A stretch of DNA of 50,355 bases from Candidatus Rokuibacteriota bacterium (lineage in GTDB: Bacteria; Methylomirabilota; Methylomirabilia; Rokubacteriales; CSP1-6): contig QHSI01000113.1 in assembly GCA_003221515.1 (NCBI GenBank), positions 9,027 through 59,381 on the forward strand. The letters are read 5' to 3'. Both the position numbers and the translations under genes were made by a program. The first letter of the stretch is position 1. Every line of letters starts with the position of its first letter. Positions 40,291-48,862 of the stretch are shown in pieces. The notes beneath the pieces were generated by a model. It was not told the origin of the DNA, did no database searches, and saw only the letters and a program-made list of their open reading frames with translations.

Positions 40291-41565
40291 GTGACCGCGC
40301 ATCTGCGCCACAACGTGGCGGCCCTCGGCGCCGACTACGCGTTCTTCGTCGTGGGCCTGACGCTCGCCTCGCAGTCCACGCTGCTGCCCGCGTTCGCGGC
40401 CTACCTGGGCGCGCCCAACGTCGTCGTCGGCGCGATTCCGGCCGTGATGACGCTGGGCTGGTTCCTGCCCTCGCTGTTCGCGGCGGGCCACACCGAGGCG
40501 CTTCCGCGCAAGCTGCCGTTCATCCTCCGCTACACGGTGTGGGAGCGTGTGCCGTTCGCGATCCTGGCCCTCACCGCGTTCTTCATCGCGGGACCCGCGC
40601 CGGTGCTGGCGCTGGTCCTCTTACTACTGATGCTGCTGGTGACCACGGGCGTCGGTGGTGTGCTCATGCCGGCGTGGATGGATCTGATCGGTCGGGTGAT
40701 TCCCGTGACCGCGCGCGGGCGCTTCTTCGCGTTCGCGAACCTCGCGGCCAGCGCCGGTGGCTTCGCCGGGAGCTTCGCGATCGCGTCGATCCTGGCGGCG
40801 GTCGCCGCGCCCGCGAGCTACGGCGTGTGCTTCGCCTTCGCCACGGTCTGTATGATCCTCTCGTATATCGCCCTGGCATTCGTGCGCGAGCCGGCGGCCA
40901 TCGCCACCGCCGAGCGCGTGACGCTGCGCGCCTATCTGTCGCGGATGCCGGCGCTACTCGGCCGCGACCGGAACCTGGCCTGGTATCTCGGCGCACGGGC
41001 GTTTGCGGTCGTCGGCTCGGTCGGCGGTGGCTTCTACACCGTCTACGCGCTCGCCGCGTGGCAGGCGCCGCCCTCGCAGGTCGGGGTCTTCACCACGCTG
41101 ATGACCCTCGGGCAGATGGGGGCGAACGTGGTCCTCGGCTGGCTCGCCGACCGGCACGGTCACCGCCTGGTGATCATCACGGGCCTCCTGGCGACGCTCG
41201 CCGGCAACGTCATCGCGCTCGCGGCTCCGACCCTCGGCGTCTTCGGCGCGGTCTTCGTCCTCATGGGCGTTCATCTCGCCGCGATGAACGTCTCGACGCT
41301 GAACGTGCTGCTGGAATTCGCGCCGGCCCCGGCGGAGCAGCCGACCTACATCGGTCTCGGGACGACCTTGATGGCGCCGATCGCCTTCGGCGCGCCGCTG
41401 GCCGCCGGGCTACTGGCCGACGCGCTCAGCTACTCGGCGGTGTTCGGGGTCGCCGCCGTGGCCGCCGTGATCGCGATCGGGGTCATGATCGCGCGCGTGC
41501 GCGATCCGCGCTGGTCAGTCGCGACGTCCGCCATCGTCCGCGATAGGATGGAGACCACGACGTGA
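40291..41565 (+). CDS. MFS transporter
   Basis: 424 residues with about 12 TM segments (LTLASQSTLLPAFAAYLG, LALVLLLLMLLVTTG, LGWLADRHGHRLVIITGLLA and others). The loop motif WLADRHGHRL lies between segments 8 and 9. It is an inner-membrane transporter of unknown substrate. It starts 4 nt after hyuA and its end overlaps the aldo/keto reductase start (GTGA), so it belongs to the hyuA operon and may import the HyuA/B substrate. Confidence 0.85.
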   Translation: MTAHLRHNVAALGADYAFFVVGLTLASQSTLLPAFAAYLGAPNVVVGAIPAVMTLGWFLPSLFAAGHTEALPRKLPFILRYTVWERVPFAILALTAFFIAGPAPVLALVLLLLMLLVTTGVGGVLMPAWMDLIGRVIPVTARGRFFAFANLAASAGGFAGSFAIASILAAVAAPASYGVCFAFATVCMILSYIALAFVREPAAIATAERVTLRAYLSRMPALLGRDRNLAWYLGARAFAVVGSVGGGFYTVYALAAWQAPPSQVGVFTTLMTLGQMGANVVLGWLADRHGHRLVIITGLLATLAGNVIALAAPTLGVFGAVFVLMGVHLAAMNVSTLNVLLEFAPAPAEQPTYIGLGTTLMAPIAFGAPLAAGLLADALSYSAVFGVAAVAAVIAIGVMIARVRDPRWSVATSAIVRDRMETTT

Positions 41566-42365
41566 TCAAGCGTCTCTTCGGCGCCACTGGCGTGCAGGTG
41601 CCGGTCATCGGCCAGGGCACCTGGCGCATGGGCGAAAGCCGCTCGAGCCAGAAGCAGGAGATCGCCTCGCTGCGCCTGGGCATCGAGCTCGGGCTGACCC
41701 ACATCGACACCGCCGAGATGTACGCGGACGGCGGGGCCGAGCGCATCGTGGCCCAGGCCATCAAAGGGGTCCCACGCGAGAGCCTCTTCCTCGTCACCAA
41801 GGTGCTGCCGTCGAACGCATCCGCGACCGGCACCGTCAAGGCGTGCGAGCAATCGCTCAAGCGCCTGGAGACCGATCACGTCGACGTCTTCCTCGTGCAC
41901 TGGTGGTCCTCCCATCATCCGATCGCCGACACGATGCGCGCCATGCAGACGCTGGTGACCCGGGGGCTCACGCGGTTCGTCGGCGTGTCGAACTTCAGCG
42001 TCGCCCAGATGCGAGAGGCGCAGACGGCGCTGGGCGCCACCCGCCTGGCGTGCAACCAGGTGCTCTACCACCTGCGCGACCGCGGGATCGAGAGCGAGCT
42101 CTTGCCGCACTGTGGCCGCGAGCGCGTCGCGGTCGTCGGCTACACGCCGCTCAACCGCGGCGGGTTCCTGCGCGACGCGGTGGCCGAGATCGCCAAGCGC
42201 CACGGGCGCACGACGCGGCAGGTGACGCTGAACTTCCTGACCCGGCGCGCCCCGCTCTTCACCATCCCGAAGGCGAGCCAGCCCGACCACGTGCGCGAGA
42301 ACGCCGCCGCGCTCGACTTCAAGCTGACGCCGGACGAGCTCCGCGCGATCGACGAGGCGTTTTGA
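41562..42365 (+). CDS. Aldo/keto reductase
   Basis: 267 residues, slightly shorter than the usual 270-330. The full AKR catalytic tetrad is visible: D49 and Y54 (HIDTAEMYADG), K80 (LVTKVLP) and H113 (LVHWW). The strand GVSNFS and the C-terminal NADPH site (TIPKASQPDHVRENAAA) are present. It reduces aldehydes or ketones with NADPH. It is the last gene of the hyuA operon. Confidence 0.93.
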   Translation: MIKRLFGATGVQVPVIGQGTWRMGESRSSQKQEIASLRLGIELGLTHIDTAEMYADGGAERIVAQAIKGVPRESLFLVTKVLPSNASATGTVKACEQSLKRLETDHVDVFLVHWWSSHHPIADTMRAMQTLVTRGLTRFVGVSNFSVAQMREAQTALGATRLACNQVLYHLRDRGIESELLPHCGRERVAVVGYTPLNRGGFLRDAVAEIAKRHGRTTRQVTLNFLTRRAPLFTIPKASQPDHVRENAAALDFKLTPDELRAIDEAF

Positions 42366-42380
42366 TGCTCACCACAACAT

Positions 42381-42501
42381 GGGGGCCTCGAAGGGCCCCC
42401 CAAGCCCCCCCGCGCGCTCGGACGCGCCCCGACGGAGCCGTGGCGCGCCTCGGGTTCGCGTTGCGTGTCCGTGGGCCTCGAAGGGCCCAGGCGCTCGGAC
42501 G
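42381..42501. repeat. Tandem hairpin repeat between convergent genes, possible bidirectional terminator
   Basis: GGGCCTCGAAGGGCCC occurs at 42383-42398 and 42473-42488, each followed by GCGCTCGGACG (42415-42425 and 42491-42501). The first forms a 7-bp stem (42381-42387 with 42394-42400). It fills the gap between the ends of the aldo/keto reductase and carboxymuconolactone decarboxylase-like genes and may stop transcription from both sides. Confidence 0.6.
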
Positions 42502-43059
42502 TCACGGCGAGGGCAGGGGGGAGGCGAAGGGCTCGGGCGCGAGCTTGACGCCGTTCGCGAAGAACGACACGGTGTGGTAGAAGCCGACCAGCGCGATCGC
42601 CTCGAAGACCTGCTCGAGGCAGAAGGCCGCGGCCAGTTCCTTCCAGAGCCCATCGGTGATCGAGGCCGAGTCGTGCAGCTCGTCGACGAGGCGGATCAGC
42701 AGCCGCTCCTCCGCGCTCCACGTCGGGTCCGCCGCGTCGCCACGCAGGGTCGAACGCACCTGCTCGGGCGTGAGCGCGACGCGCTGAGCGAAGAACGCGA
42801 CGTGGACGCCCCATTCGTAGGCGCAGCCGCAGCGCGCGCAGGTGCGATCGATCACGATCTCCCGGTGGCGCAACGAAAGAGGACCGCGGTCGAGCAGGCT
42901 ACCGGCGCGAAAGCGCTCGTAGACGCGCGGCACGCGCGCCAGCGTCGTGAACAGCGAGAGCGGCGGCACGCCGGGCGGCATGACCCTGTCGAAGATCGCC
43001 TGCAGCTCGGGCGGGTAGGGCGGCACGACGGGCTCGACGCGGGGCGGCGACGTGGTCAT
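42502..43059 (-). CDS. Carboxymuconolactone decarboxylase/AhpD-like family protein
   Basis: 185 residues, all helical. The peroxidase-type site C74-x2-C77 with H86 lies in DRTCARCGCAYEWGVHVAFF, preceded by SLRHREIVI. Such proteins act as alkylhydroperoxidases or lactone decarboxylases; the CxxC/His set favours the AhpD-like redox role. Start ATG 43059 overlaps the stop of the SnoaL-like gene (ATGA). Confidence 0.87.
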   Translation of the reverse strand: MTTSPPRVEPVVPPYPPELQAIFDRVMPPGVPPLSLFTTLARVPRVYERFRAGSLLDRGPLSLRHREIVIDRTCARCGCAYEWGVHVAFFAQRVALTPEQVRSTLRGDAADPTWSAEERLLIRLVDELHDSASITDGLWKELAAAFCLEQVFEAIALVGFYHTVSFFANGVKLAPEPFASPLPSP

Positions 43060-43409
43060 CCCTCTCGACTCCTCGATGTCGGCTCGCGAATCTCCATGGT
43101 GCGGATCAGGCCGTCGCGAAGGTCGTAGACGTGGTGGACCACGCAGTCCGCCATGACGGTTCCGGCACGATCGCCGACCACCTGATGGACTTCGACGACG
43201 ATCCGCCCGGCGTCGTCGGCCTCGAAGCGCAGCGGCTCGACGTGCGGATCGATGCCGCTCCACTGGCGCGTCCAGTAGTCTCGGACGCCCCCGTGGCCGT
43301 GAACGTGGCCGCCGTCCATTCCATTCGGCCAGACCACGTCGGGATGCATCGTCGCCAGGACCGACTCGACGTCGGGGGAGTTGAACGCCTCGTACGCCGC
43401 GAGCAGCAC
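43056..43409 (-). CDS. SnoaL-like/NTF2-fold protein
   Basis: About 117 residues of the NTF2 cone fold: AAYEAFNSPDVESVLATMHP, DVVWPNGMDGGHVHGHGGVR, DYWTRQWSGI and VVHHVYDLRDGLI. Family members are small isomerases, hydrolases or ligand-binding proteins. The only in-frame start near the expected N-terminus is GTG 43409, which trims a few residues of the first helix. It follows the frameshifted cupin gene and overlaps the AhpD-like gene. Confidence 0.75.
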   Translation of the reverse strand: MLLAAYEAFNSPDVESVLATMHPDVVWPNGMDGGHVHGHGGVRDYWTRQWSGIDPHVEPLRFEADDAGRIVVEVHQVVGDRAGTVMADCVVHHVYDLRDGLIRTMEIREPTSRSREG

Positions 43410-43431
43410 CGCGCGGTCCGTGCGCGCGGGC

Positions 43432-43687
43432 TCACACGAGCGGGACGTAGTCGTACTCGCCGAGACCCTGGAGGACCAGGGAGACCGCCGAGGCGTCACC
43501 GCCGTTCGTGACGAGGTGTGGCCGGCGCGCCCGAACCGTGTAGGTCTCGCCCGGCTCGAGGCGCACTTCTTCTTTCGGGTCGCGGAGGAAGAGCCGCAGG
43601 CGGCCCTGCAGAACGTAGAAGGTGTCCTGGACGTTGCGCGCGGCGCTCGACTTCGTAGAGGTGGCTCGCGTCCTTCACCGCTTCCAT
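43432..43687 (-). pseudogene. Cupin-domain protein gene, frameshifted
   Basis: ATG 43687 opens MEAVKDASHLYEV, but the cupin body (ARNVQDTFYVLQGRLRLFLR, then LEPGETYTVRARRPHLV and GLGEYDYVPLV) is in another frame. The switch falls near 43640-43655, and the residues that normally carry the first metal-binding histidines are missing. The span is not a multiple of three. A small deletion is more likely than a simple sequencing slip because conserved residues are lost too. The product would have been a small single-domain cupin. Confidence 0.6.
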
Positions 43688-43749
43688 GCTCGGCGCCTCC
43701 TTCCCGTCGCGATGGTACCATCGCGACACTGCCACCTGGGAGGATCGCC

Positions 43750-44544
43750 ATGGGCCAGGACCTGCTGGAAGTCGTCACGGATGGAGTCGCCGTGCTCACG
43801 CTCAACCGTCCCGACCGCTTGAACGCCATGTCGGGGCCGATGCTCGACGCGATGCTCGAAGCGCTCCCGCGTCTGGCCGACGACTCGGACGTCGGCGTTG
43901 TCGTGCTGACCGGCGCCGGCCGCGGCTTCTGCGCCGGCGGCGACGTGAAGGCGATGGCCGAGGGCCGCGAGTTCGGCGGGACGACGCTCGAGGACAAGGC
44001 GCAGGCGCTCCGCTCGCGCATGGAGGTCTCGCGCTGGCTCCACGAGATGCCCAAGGTGACGATCGCGATGGTGCGCGGCGCGGCCGCGGGCGCCGGGCTC
44101 TCACTGGCGCTCGCCTGCGACCTGCGCGTCGCCGGTGACACGGCGCGGTTCGCCACGGCGTTCGCGCGCGTCGGCTACTCCGGCGACTTCGGCGGCAGCT
44201 GGTACCTCACGCAGCTGGTCGGCAGCGCCAAGGCCCGCGAGCTCTACTACACGGCGGACATCGTCGACGCGCCCCAGGCGCTGGCGCTCGGCATCGTCAA
44301 CCGCGTGGTGCCCGACACGCGGCTGGAGGAGGAGACGCTCGCGCTGGCCGGGCGGCTGGCGCGCGGGCCGCGGGTCGCCTACCGGTACATGAAGCGCAAC
44401 TTCAACGCCGCCGAGAGCGGGTCGCTCAAGGATTCGCTCGACCTCGAGGCGTGGCACCACACGCGCTGCGGCATGACGGAAGACCACCGCGAAGCGGCCA
44501 AGGCCTTCGTCGAGAAGCGCGAGCCGGTGTTCAAGGGACGCTGA
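43750..44544 (+). CDS. Enoyl-CoA hydratase/isomerase family protein (PaaG-like)
   Basis: 264 residues of the crotonase fold. The oxyanion-hole segments are CAGGDVKAM (61-69) and RGAAAGAGLSLALACDLR (109-126). At the catalytic position there is aspartate (D146 in GYSGDFGGSW) rather than the glutamate of true hydratases, as in PaaG-type isomerases. It acts on an acyl-CoA in the cytoplasm. GGGAGG precedes ATG 43750. Its stop overlaps the tenA ATG (TGATG). Confidence 0.92.
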   Translation: MGQDLLEVVTDGVAVLTLNRPDRLNAMSGPMLDAMLEALPRLADDSDVGVVVLTGAGRGFCAGGDVKAMAEGREFGGTTLEDKAQALRSRMEVSRWLHEMPKVTIAMVRGAAAGAGLSLALACDLRVAGDTARFATAFARVGYSGDFGGSWYLTQLVGSAKARELYYTADIVDAPQALALGIVNRVVPDTRLEEETLALAGRLARGPRVAYRYMKRNFNAAESGSLKDSLDLEAWHHTRCGMTEDHREAAKAFVEKREPVFKGR

Positions 44545-45206
44545 TGGCCTTCACCGACGAGCTGTGGAAATCGATCGGTCCGATCTACGCCGCGATCCTG
44601 CATCACCCGTTCGTGCGTGGGCTCACCGACGGCTCGCTACCGCGCGAGAGCTTCAAGTTCTACGCGGTGCAGGACGCCCTCTACCTGCGCCAGTTCGCCC
44701 GGGCGCTGTCGCTGGCTGCGGCGCGCGCGCCCGAAGACGACTGGATCATCATGTTCAACGAGCACGCCGCCGGCGCACTGAAGGTCGAGCGCACGCTCCA
44801 CGAGTCGTTCTTCAAGGACTTCGGGCTGACGCCGGCAGACGTCGCGTCGACGCCGCTGGCCCCGACCAACCTCGCCTACACGAGCTATCTCCTGGCGGTC
44901 GCCTACGGCTCACCTTTCCACGAAGCGATGGCGGCGCTGCTCCCGTGCTACTGGATCTACTGGGAGGTCGGCAAGGAGCTCGAGCGCTCCGGCTCCGCGG
45001 ACCCCCTCTACAAGCGCTGGATCGGCACCTACGCCTCCGAGGACTTCGGCGGCGTCGTCAGGGCGGTGCTCGCGGCCACCGACCAGGTGGCGGCGCGTCT
45101 GACCCCGACGGAGCGCGAGGCGATGCGGGCGCACTTCGTCACCACTAGCCGCTACGAGTGGATGTTCTGGGACATGGGCGTCCGGCGAGAAGACTGGCCA
45201 GTCTAG
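44544..45206 (+). CDS. tenA: TenA family thiaminase II/aminopyrimidine aminohydrolase
   Basis: 220 residues. The residues that define active TenA fall at the same numbers as in the Bacillus enzyme: D44 (AVQDALYL), C135 (LLPCYWIY) and E205 (RYEWMFWD). TenA salvages the pyrimidine part of thiamin from degradation products (aminopyrimidine to HMP). It overlaps the crotonase gene by 1 nt. No other thiamin gene and no TPP riboswitch are visible nearby. Confidence 0.93.
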   Translation: MAFTDELWKSIGPIYAAILHHPFVRGLTDGSLPRESFKFYAVQDALYLRQFARALSLAAARAPEDDWIIMFNEHAAGALKVERTLHESFFKDFGLTPADVASTPLAPTNLAYTSYLLAVAYGSPFHEAMAALLPCYWIYWEVGKELERSGSADPLYKRWIGTYASEDFGGVVRAVLAATDQVAARLTPTEREAMRAHFVTTSRYEWMFWDMGVRREDWPV

Positions 45207-45208
45207 GA

Positions 45209-45691
45209 ATGGACTCCGAGCAGCTCAGGCGGGCGACCGAGATCTGGCAGGAGGCCTATCGCCACCAGATGCAGGGCGAGCTCGAGCGCGCGATCGAGCT
45301 TTACCGGAGCTCGATCGAGGTCTGCCCGACCGCGGAGGCGCACACGTTCCTGGGGTGGACCTATAGTTTCCAGGGCCGCCTCGACGAGGCCACGCAGGAG
45401 TGCCTTCGGGCGATCGAAGTCGACCCTGACTTCGGCAATCCCTATAACGACATCGGCTGCTATTTGATGCAGCAGGACAAGATGGACGAGGCGATCCCCT
45501 GGCTCGAGCGGGCCAAGATCGCCAAGCGGTACGAACCCAGGCAATTCCCCTATATGAACCTCGGGCGTATCTACGTGAGGCAGGGCCGGTGGTTCGACGC
45601 GCTCCGGGAATTCGAGGTGGCGGTGCGCCTAGCGCCGTCCGACGCCGAGCTGAGACGCGCGCTGCACTCGCTGCGCGCACGGCTGAACTGA
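45209..45691 (+). CDS. TPR-repeat protein
   Basis: 160 residues with about four tetratricopeptide repeats: EAYRHQMQGELERAIELYRS, TFLGWTYSFQGRLDEATQEC, NDIGCYLMQQDKMDEAIPWL and NLGRIYVRQGRWFDALREFE. It is soluble, with no signal peptide, and is probably a protein-protein adaptor. ATG 45209 lies 2 nt after the tenA stop. Confidence 0.9.
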   Translation: MDSEQLRRATEIWQEAYRHQMQGELERAIELYRSSIEVCPTAEAHTFLGWTYSFQGRLDEATQECLRAIEVDPDFGNPYNDIGCYLMQQDKMDEAIPWLERAKIAKRYEPRQFPYMNLGRIYVRQGRWFDALREFEVAVRLAPSDAELRRALHSLRARLN

Positions 45692-45698
45692 CGGTCCC

Positions 45699-45733
45699 GT
45701 CAGCCGGCTGACTCCCGCTGTCGCGAAGCGGGA
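45699..45733 (+). terminator. Two adjacent hairpins after the TPR gene
   Basis: GTCAGCCGGCTGAC (45699-45712) is a perfect palindrome. It is followed at once by a 7-bp stem (45713-45719 with 45727-45733) with a 7-nt loop. A T-rich stretch appears about 30 nt further on (45762-45768). It probably ends the crotonase-tenA-TPR transcript. Confidence 0.5.
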
Positions 45734-45789
45734 CACCGCCCGTCCCCTCGCTAGTACGTTTTCTCAGAAAAAACACGACACTTCACATC

Positions 45790-45805
45790 TGGCGACTTGG
45801 TTGCA
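45790..45805 (+). promoter_or_regulatory. Sigma-54-type promoter for the OmpA lipoprotein gene
   Basis: TGGCGACTTGGTTGCA keeps the TGGC (-24) and TTGCA (-12) blocks with exactly 10 bp between the GG and GC pairs. It is 48 nt before ATG 45854. A sigma-54 activator gene lies elsewhere in the window (21951), but no link between them is shown. Confidence 0.5.
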
Positions 45806-45853
45806 CTCCGCGACCCCGAGCCCGGCGTTTCCGGGCATTGAGAGGAGGGCGTT

Positions 45854-46516
45854 ATGCATTCCGCGTGGAAGGTGGGACTGGTGCTGCCGGCGGTGGCGCT
45901 CATGGTGAGTGGATGCGTCGCCACGAGGAACTGGGTTACGGAGACCGTCAACAAGAAGGAAGTCGAGATCGATCAGAAGATCGGGGGGGTCGATTCCAAG
46001 GTGGCCGCCCAGTCCCAGCGGGTCGACGGCGTCGACACCCGCCTGAAGACCGCCGAGGGTGGGCTGGTCGAGACCGGCCAGGTGGCCAAGGGCGCGCGCG
46101 AGCGGGCTGACGGCGCCTTCACTAAAGCCGACGAGGTCGACGGTCGCCTGACCCGGCTGTGGTCGAACCGGAACGTCCGGGACCTGGTCGAGACCCAGCA
46201 GATCCTGTTCGGCTTTGACAAATGGGAGCTGAACGACAACGCGCAGACGTCCCTCCTCTCGCTGGTTAAGGAGATGAAGGAGAACGTGCGCCTCACGGTC
46301 GATCTCCAGGGCTACGCCGACCCGGTCGGGACGTACGCCTACAACGTGGGGCTGAGCCAGCGGCGCGTCGAGGCGGTACGTCGCTTCCTGGTTGAGAAGG
46401 GCGTCGAGTTGCCGCGGATCCACCTGGTTGGCCTGGGCCCGATCACCGAGAAGGGCACGCCCAACGACCAGAAGCGCCGGGTGACCGTGAACCTGATGGT
46501 GGCGAAGGAGAACTAG
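45854..46516 (+). CDS. OmpA-family outer-membrane lipoprotein
   Basis: 220 residues. A signal peptide ends in lipobox LMVSGC (cysteine 21). A helical, coiled-coil-like region (about 30-105: VNKKEVEIDQKIGGVDSKVA and on) is followed by an OmpA peptidoglycan-binding domain (about 115-218: ILFGFDKWELND, LQGYADPVGT, YNVGLSQRRVEAVRRFL, GPITEKGTPNDQKRRVTVNL). It tethers the outer membrane to peptidoglycan, like Pal. AGGAGGGCGTT precedes the ATG. Confidence 0.93.
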   Translation: MHSAWKVGLVLPAVALMVSGCVATRNWVTETVNKKEVEIDQKIGGVDSKVAAQSQRVDGVDTRLKTAEGGLVETGQVAKGARERADGAFTKADEVDGRLTRLWSNRNVRDLVETQQILFGFDKWELNDNAQTSLLSLVKEMKENVRLTVDLQGYADPVGTYAYNVGLSQRRVEAVRRFLVEKGVELPRIHLVGLGPITEKGTPNDQKRRVTVNLMVAKEN

Positions 46517-46520
46517 CAGC

Positions 46521-47396
46521 TCAGGGAAGGCGCCCGACGAACGACGCGATCGCGCGGCCGATCTCGTCGGGAGAATCTTCCTGGATGAAGTGGTTGCCCC
46601 TGACCGTGACCTCCTGCTGATTGGGCCAGGCACGGCAGAAGTCGCGCTGGGGTCCGGTGAGAATCGACCCCGGCTCGGCGTTGACGAAGAGCTTGGGTAG
46701 CGGGCTGGCGGCGAGCCAGTCGGCGTAGGCCTGGACCAGCCGGGCGACGTCGGCAGGCTCGCCCTCCAGCGGGATCTCGCGAGGCCAGGTGAGGGTCGGT
46801 CGCCGCGCCTCGCCTGGCTCCCGATAGCGGGCACGATACCGCTCCATCTCCTCCGGCGTGAGCCCGCGGATGACGCTCGCCGGAAGGATCCGGTCGACGA
46901 AGACGTTTTTCTGCAACACCATCTCCTCGCCCGCCGGCGAGCGCATAGCCTGGAAGATCTTGCGCGCCGCCTCCGGCCACTCCTGCCAGGTGACCGGCCT
47001 CACGATCGCCTCCATGTAGACCAGTCCCCGCACGTGAGCCGGATACCGCCGCCCCCGGTGGAAGCCGAGCGCCGAGCCCCAGTCGTGGACGACGAGGACC
47101 AGGTTCCGGTGCAGTGCGAGCGCGTCGAACCAGGCGTCGAGATATCTCACGTGGTCGGCAAGCCGGTAGCCGCTGCTCGAGGCACCGGACTCCCCCATGC
47201 CGACGAGATCGGGCGCCAGACACCGGCCGAGACTGGCGACGTGCGGGATGACGTTGCGCCAGAGGTACGACGACGTCGGGTTCCCGTGGAGGAACACGAC
47301 CGGGTCGCCCGCGCCCGTGTCGACGTAGGCGATTTCGGTGTCGAGGACCTTGACGCGCTTGCGCGGGTGCGGATCGGCGACGGACAGGGGAGTCAT
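46521..47396 (-). CDS. dhaA: Haloalkane dehalogenase (HLD-II type alpha/beta hydrolase)
   Basis: 291 residues from ATG 47396. The catalytic set matches Rhodococcus DhaA by position and context: N39 ([12 protein letters not shown]), nucleophile D105 with halide-binding W106 ([12 protein letters not shown]), acid E129 (VYMEAIV) and base H269 (RGNHFIQED). The cap domain segment [17 protein letters not shown] also fits. It should hydrolyse C-halogen bonds of haloalkanes. No ribosome binding site precedes the ATG; the frame is open upstream into an SDR remnant, so a longer fusion starting at GTG 47468 is possible. It ends 4 nt from the OmpA gene (convergent). Confidence 0.9.
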   Translation of the reverse strand: MTPLSVADPHPRKRVKVLDTEIAYVDTGAGDPVVFLHGNPTSSYLWRNVIPHVASLGRCLAPDLVGMGESGASSSGYRLADHVRYLDAWFDALALHRNLVLVVHDWGSALGFHRGRRYPAHVRGLVYMEAIVRPVTWQEWPEAARKIFQAMRSPAGEEMVLQKNVFVDRILPASVIRGLTPEEMERYRARYREPGEARRPTLTWPREIPLEGEPADVARLVQAYADWLAASPLPKLFVNAEPGSILTGPQRDFCRAWPNQQEVTVRGNHFIQEDSPDEIGRAIASFVGRLP

Positions 47397-47540
47397 GGCC
47401 CAATTGTAAGCGTAGCCGCGCGTCATCTCGGTCTGCACCGGCCCGGGCGCGACGGCGTTGACGCGCACACCGTAGCGGCCGGCGTCCCGCGCGAGCCAGC
47501 GCGTGAAGGCGATGACACCACCCTTGCACAGCCCCGCCTC
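47397..47540 (-). pseudogene. Short-chain dehydrogenase (SDR) C-terminal segment fused in frame to the dehalogenase
   Basis: In the dehalogenase frame, upstream residues read [20 protein letters not shown] then [18 protein letters not shown]. These are the SDR stretch that follows the catalytic lysine and leads into the nucleotide-binding NAVAPGP loop. The Rossmann start and the YxxxK tyrosine are missing, and the remnant ends at the divergent MFS gene. It appears to be a deletion scar that joined an SDR to the dehalogenase. Confidence 0.7.
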
Positions 47541-47578
47541 CCGGGAGGATACGCTGCTACGGGCCTGCCTACGAGATA

Positions 47579-48790
47579 ATGGTCCGGATGATCGGGTCCC
47601 GTTTCACCCCCGAAGTGCGTCGAGCACTCAGGATCGACATCTCCGCGACGCTGCTGTTCACGGTCTTCGCGGGGCTCACGGGCCCGTTCATCGGCCTGAT
47701 CTTGCGTCGCGAGCTCGGCGCCACGCCGCTTCAGCTGGCGATCATGTCCTCGGCGGGCGGCGCCTGCCTGCTGCTCTCGCTCCTGTGGGCGCGCGCGTTC
47801 CGCGGTCGTCCGCCCCTTCCGTATCTCGTGTGGCCGGGCGTGGTGGCGCGCGGCGTGTTCCTGCTGGTCCCGTTCGTGAGCTCGGCGTGGTCGTTCGTCG
47901 GCCTCGTGATCGCGCGCGACTTCTTCGGCGCCGCCGCGGGGCCGGCGCAGGCGGCCGTCGTCGAGCGCGTGTACCCGCGGGACATGCGCGGCCGCGCCCT
48001 GGGGCTCGTGCGCATGATCGGCGCCGTCCTCGGCATCGGGCTGGCCCTCGCCGCCGGCCAGCTGTTCGAGCACTTCGACTATCGCTGGATCTTCGCCGTC
48101 GCCGCCCTGCTCGGGATGGCCGCGAGCCTCCGCCAGCGCCGGCTCGACGTGCCGCAGCCGGACCCTGACGGTGAGGCGCCGCCGGCCGGGTTGCTCGACG
48201 CGTGGCGGGCCGTGTGCGACGACCACGCCTTCCGGAGGCTGCTGATCGCGTCGTTCCTGTTCGGCTTCGGCTGCTGGATCCAGACCCCGGCGAATCCCCT
48301 CTTGCTCGTCGACGTGTTGCACGTCGGCGCGGCGCAGGTGGGCGTGCTCGCGGCGGTGGCCGCGGTGGCGACGCTCGTCGGCAGCGTCTACTGGGGATGG
48401 CTCGTCGATCGGCGCTCGAGCGTCGAGGCGCTGCGCATCATGTACCTCATCGGCTCCGCCACGCCGCTGATCTACTACATCGCGTGGAACCCCTGGGTCC
48501 TGGTGGCGAGCTCGGTCACCGATTCGCTCCTCTCGGTGGGGCTCGAGCTGGTGTGGATGATGGCGGTCATCGACGCCGCCGGACCGCAACGCACCGCGCA
48601 CTACGTCGCGATCGGGTCGACGCTGGCGGGCGTTCGCGGCATCGTGGGGCCGCTCGTGGGCGGGCTGGTGATCCAGTCCTATGGCGTCCACGCCGTGTAC
48701 CTGCTCGCGGCGATCCTCATGCTCTCGGGTACGTTGCTCGTCACTCGGGAGCCGAGCGTGCGCGTGTCGGCGCCGGTGCCCGCGGCGTGA
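47579..48790 (+). CDS. MFS transporter
   Basis: 403 residues with about 12 TM helices ([74 protein letters not shown] and others). It has typical MFS internal symmetry and a charged central loop (about 190-210). It is an inner-membrane transporter of unknown substrate. It is divergent from the SDR/dehalogenase locus. ATG 47579 has a GATAAT-like hexamer overlapping it; ATG 47588 is an alternative start. Confidence 0.85.
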   Translation: MVRMIGSRFTPEVRRALRIDISATLLFTVFAGLTGPFIGLILRRELGATPLQLAIMSSAGGACLLLSLLWARAFRGRPPLPYLVWPGVVARGVFLLVPFVSSAWSFVGLVIARDFFGAAAGPAQAAVVERVYPRDMRGRALGLVRMIGAVLGIGLALAAGQLFEHFDYRWIFAVAALLGMAASLRQRRLDVPQPDPDGEAPPAGLLDAWRAVCDDHAFRRLLIASFLFGFGCWIQTPANPLLLVDVLHVGAAQVGVLAAVAAVATLVGSVYWGWLVDRRSSVEALRIMYLIGSATPLIYYIAWNPWVLVASSVTDSLLSVGLELVWMMAVIDAAGPQRTAHYVAIGSTLAGVRGIVGPLVGGLVIQSYGVHAVYLLAAILMLSGTLLVTREPSVRVSAPVPAA

Positions 48791-48847
48791 GCGCCGGCCG
48801 GCACCCCCTCGAGTGCGCCTAGTTTCGGCCTGGGTGGAGGGCCGGCG

Positions 48848-48853
48848 TATACT
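48848..48853 (+). promoter_or_regulatory. -10 element (TATACT) for mlaC
   Basis: TATACT ends 9 nt before ATG 48863 and no ribosome binding site is present. The sequence around it (GGCGTATACTCGG) closely matches that before the DUF1989 gene (GGCTATACTCGG). It fits leaderless transcription. Confidence 0.45.
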
Positions 48854-48862
48854 CGGGCTCGT

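Noticed and set aside
45158-45208. N-terminal extension of the TPR protein
   Set aside because: It would overlap the end of tenA by about 50 nt; ATG 45209 follows that stop directly and starts the TPR pattern.
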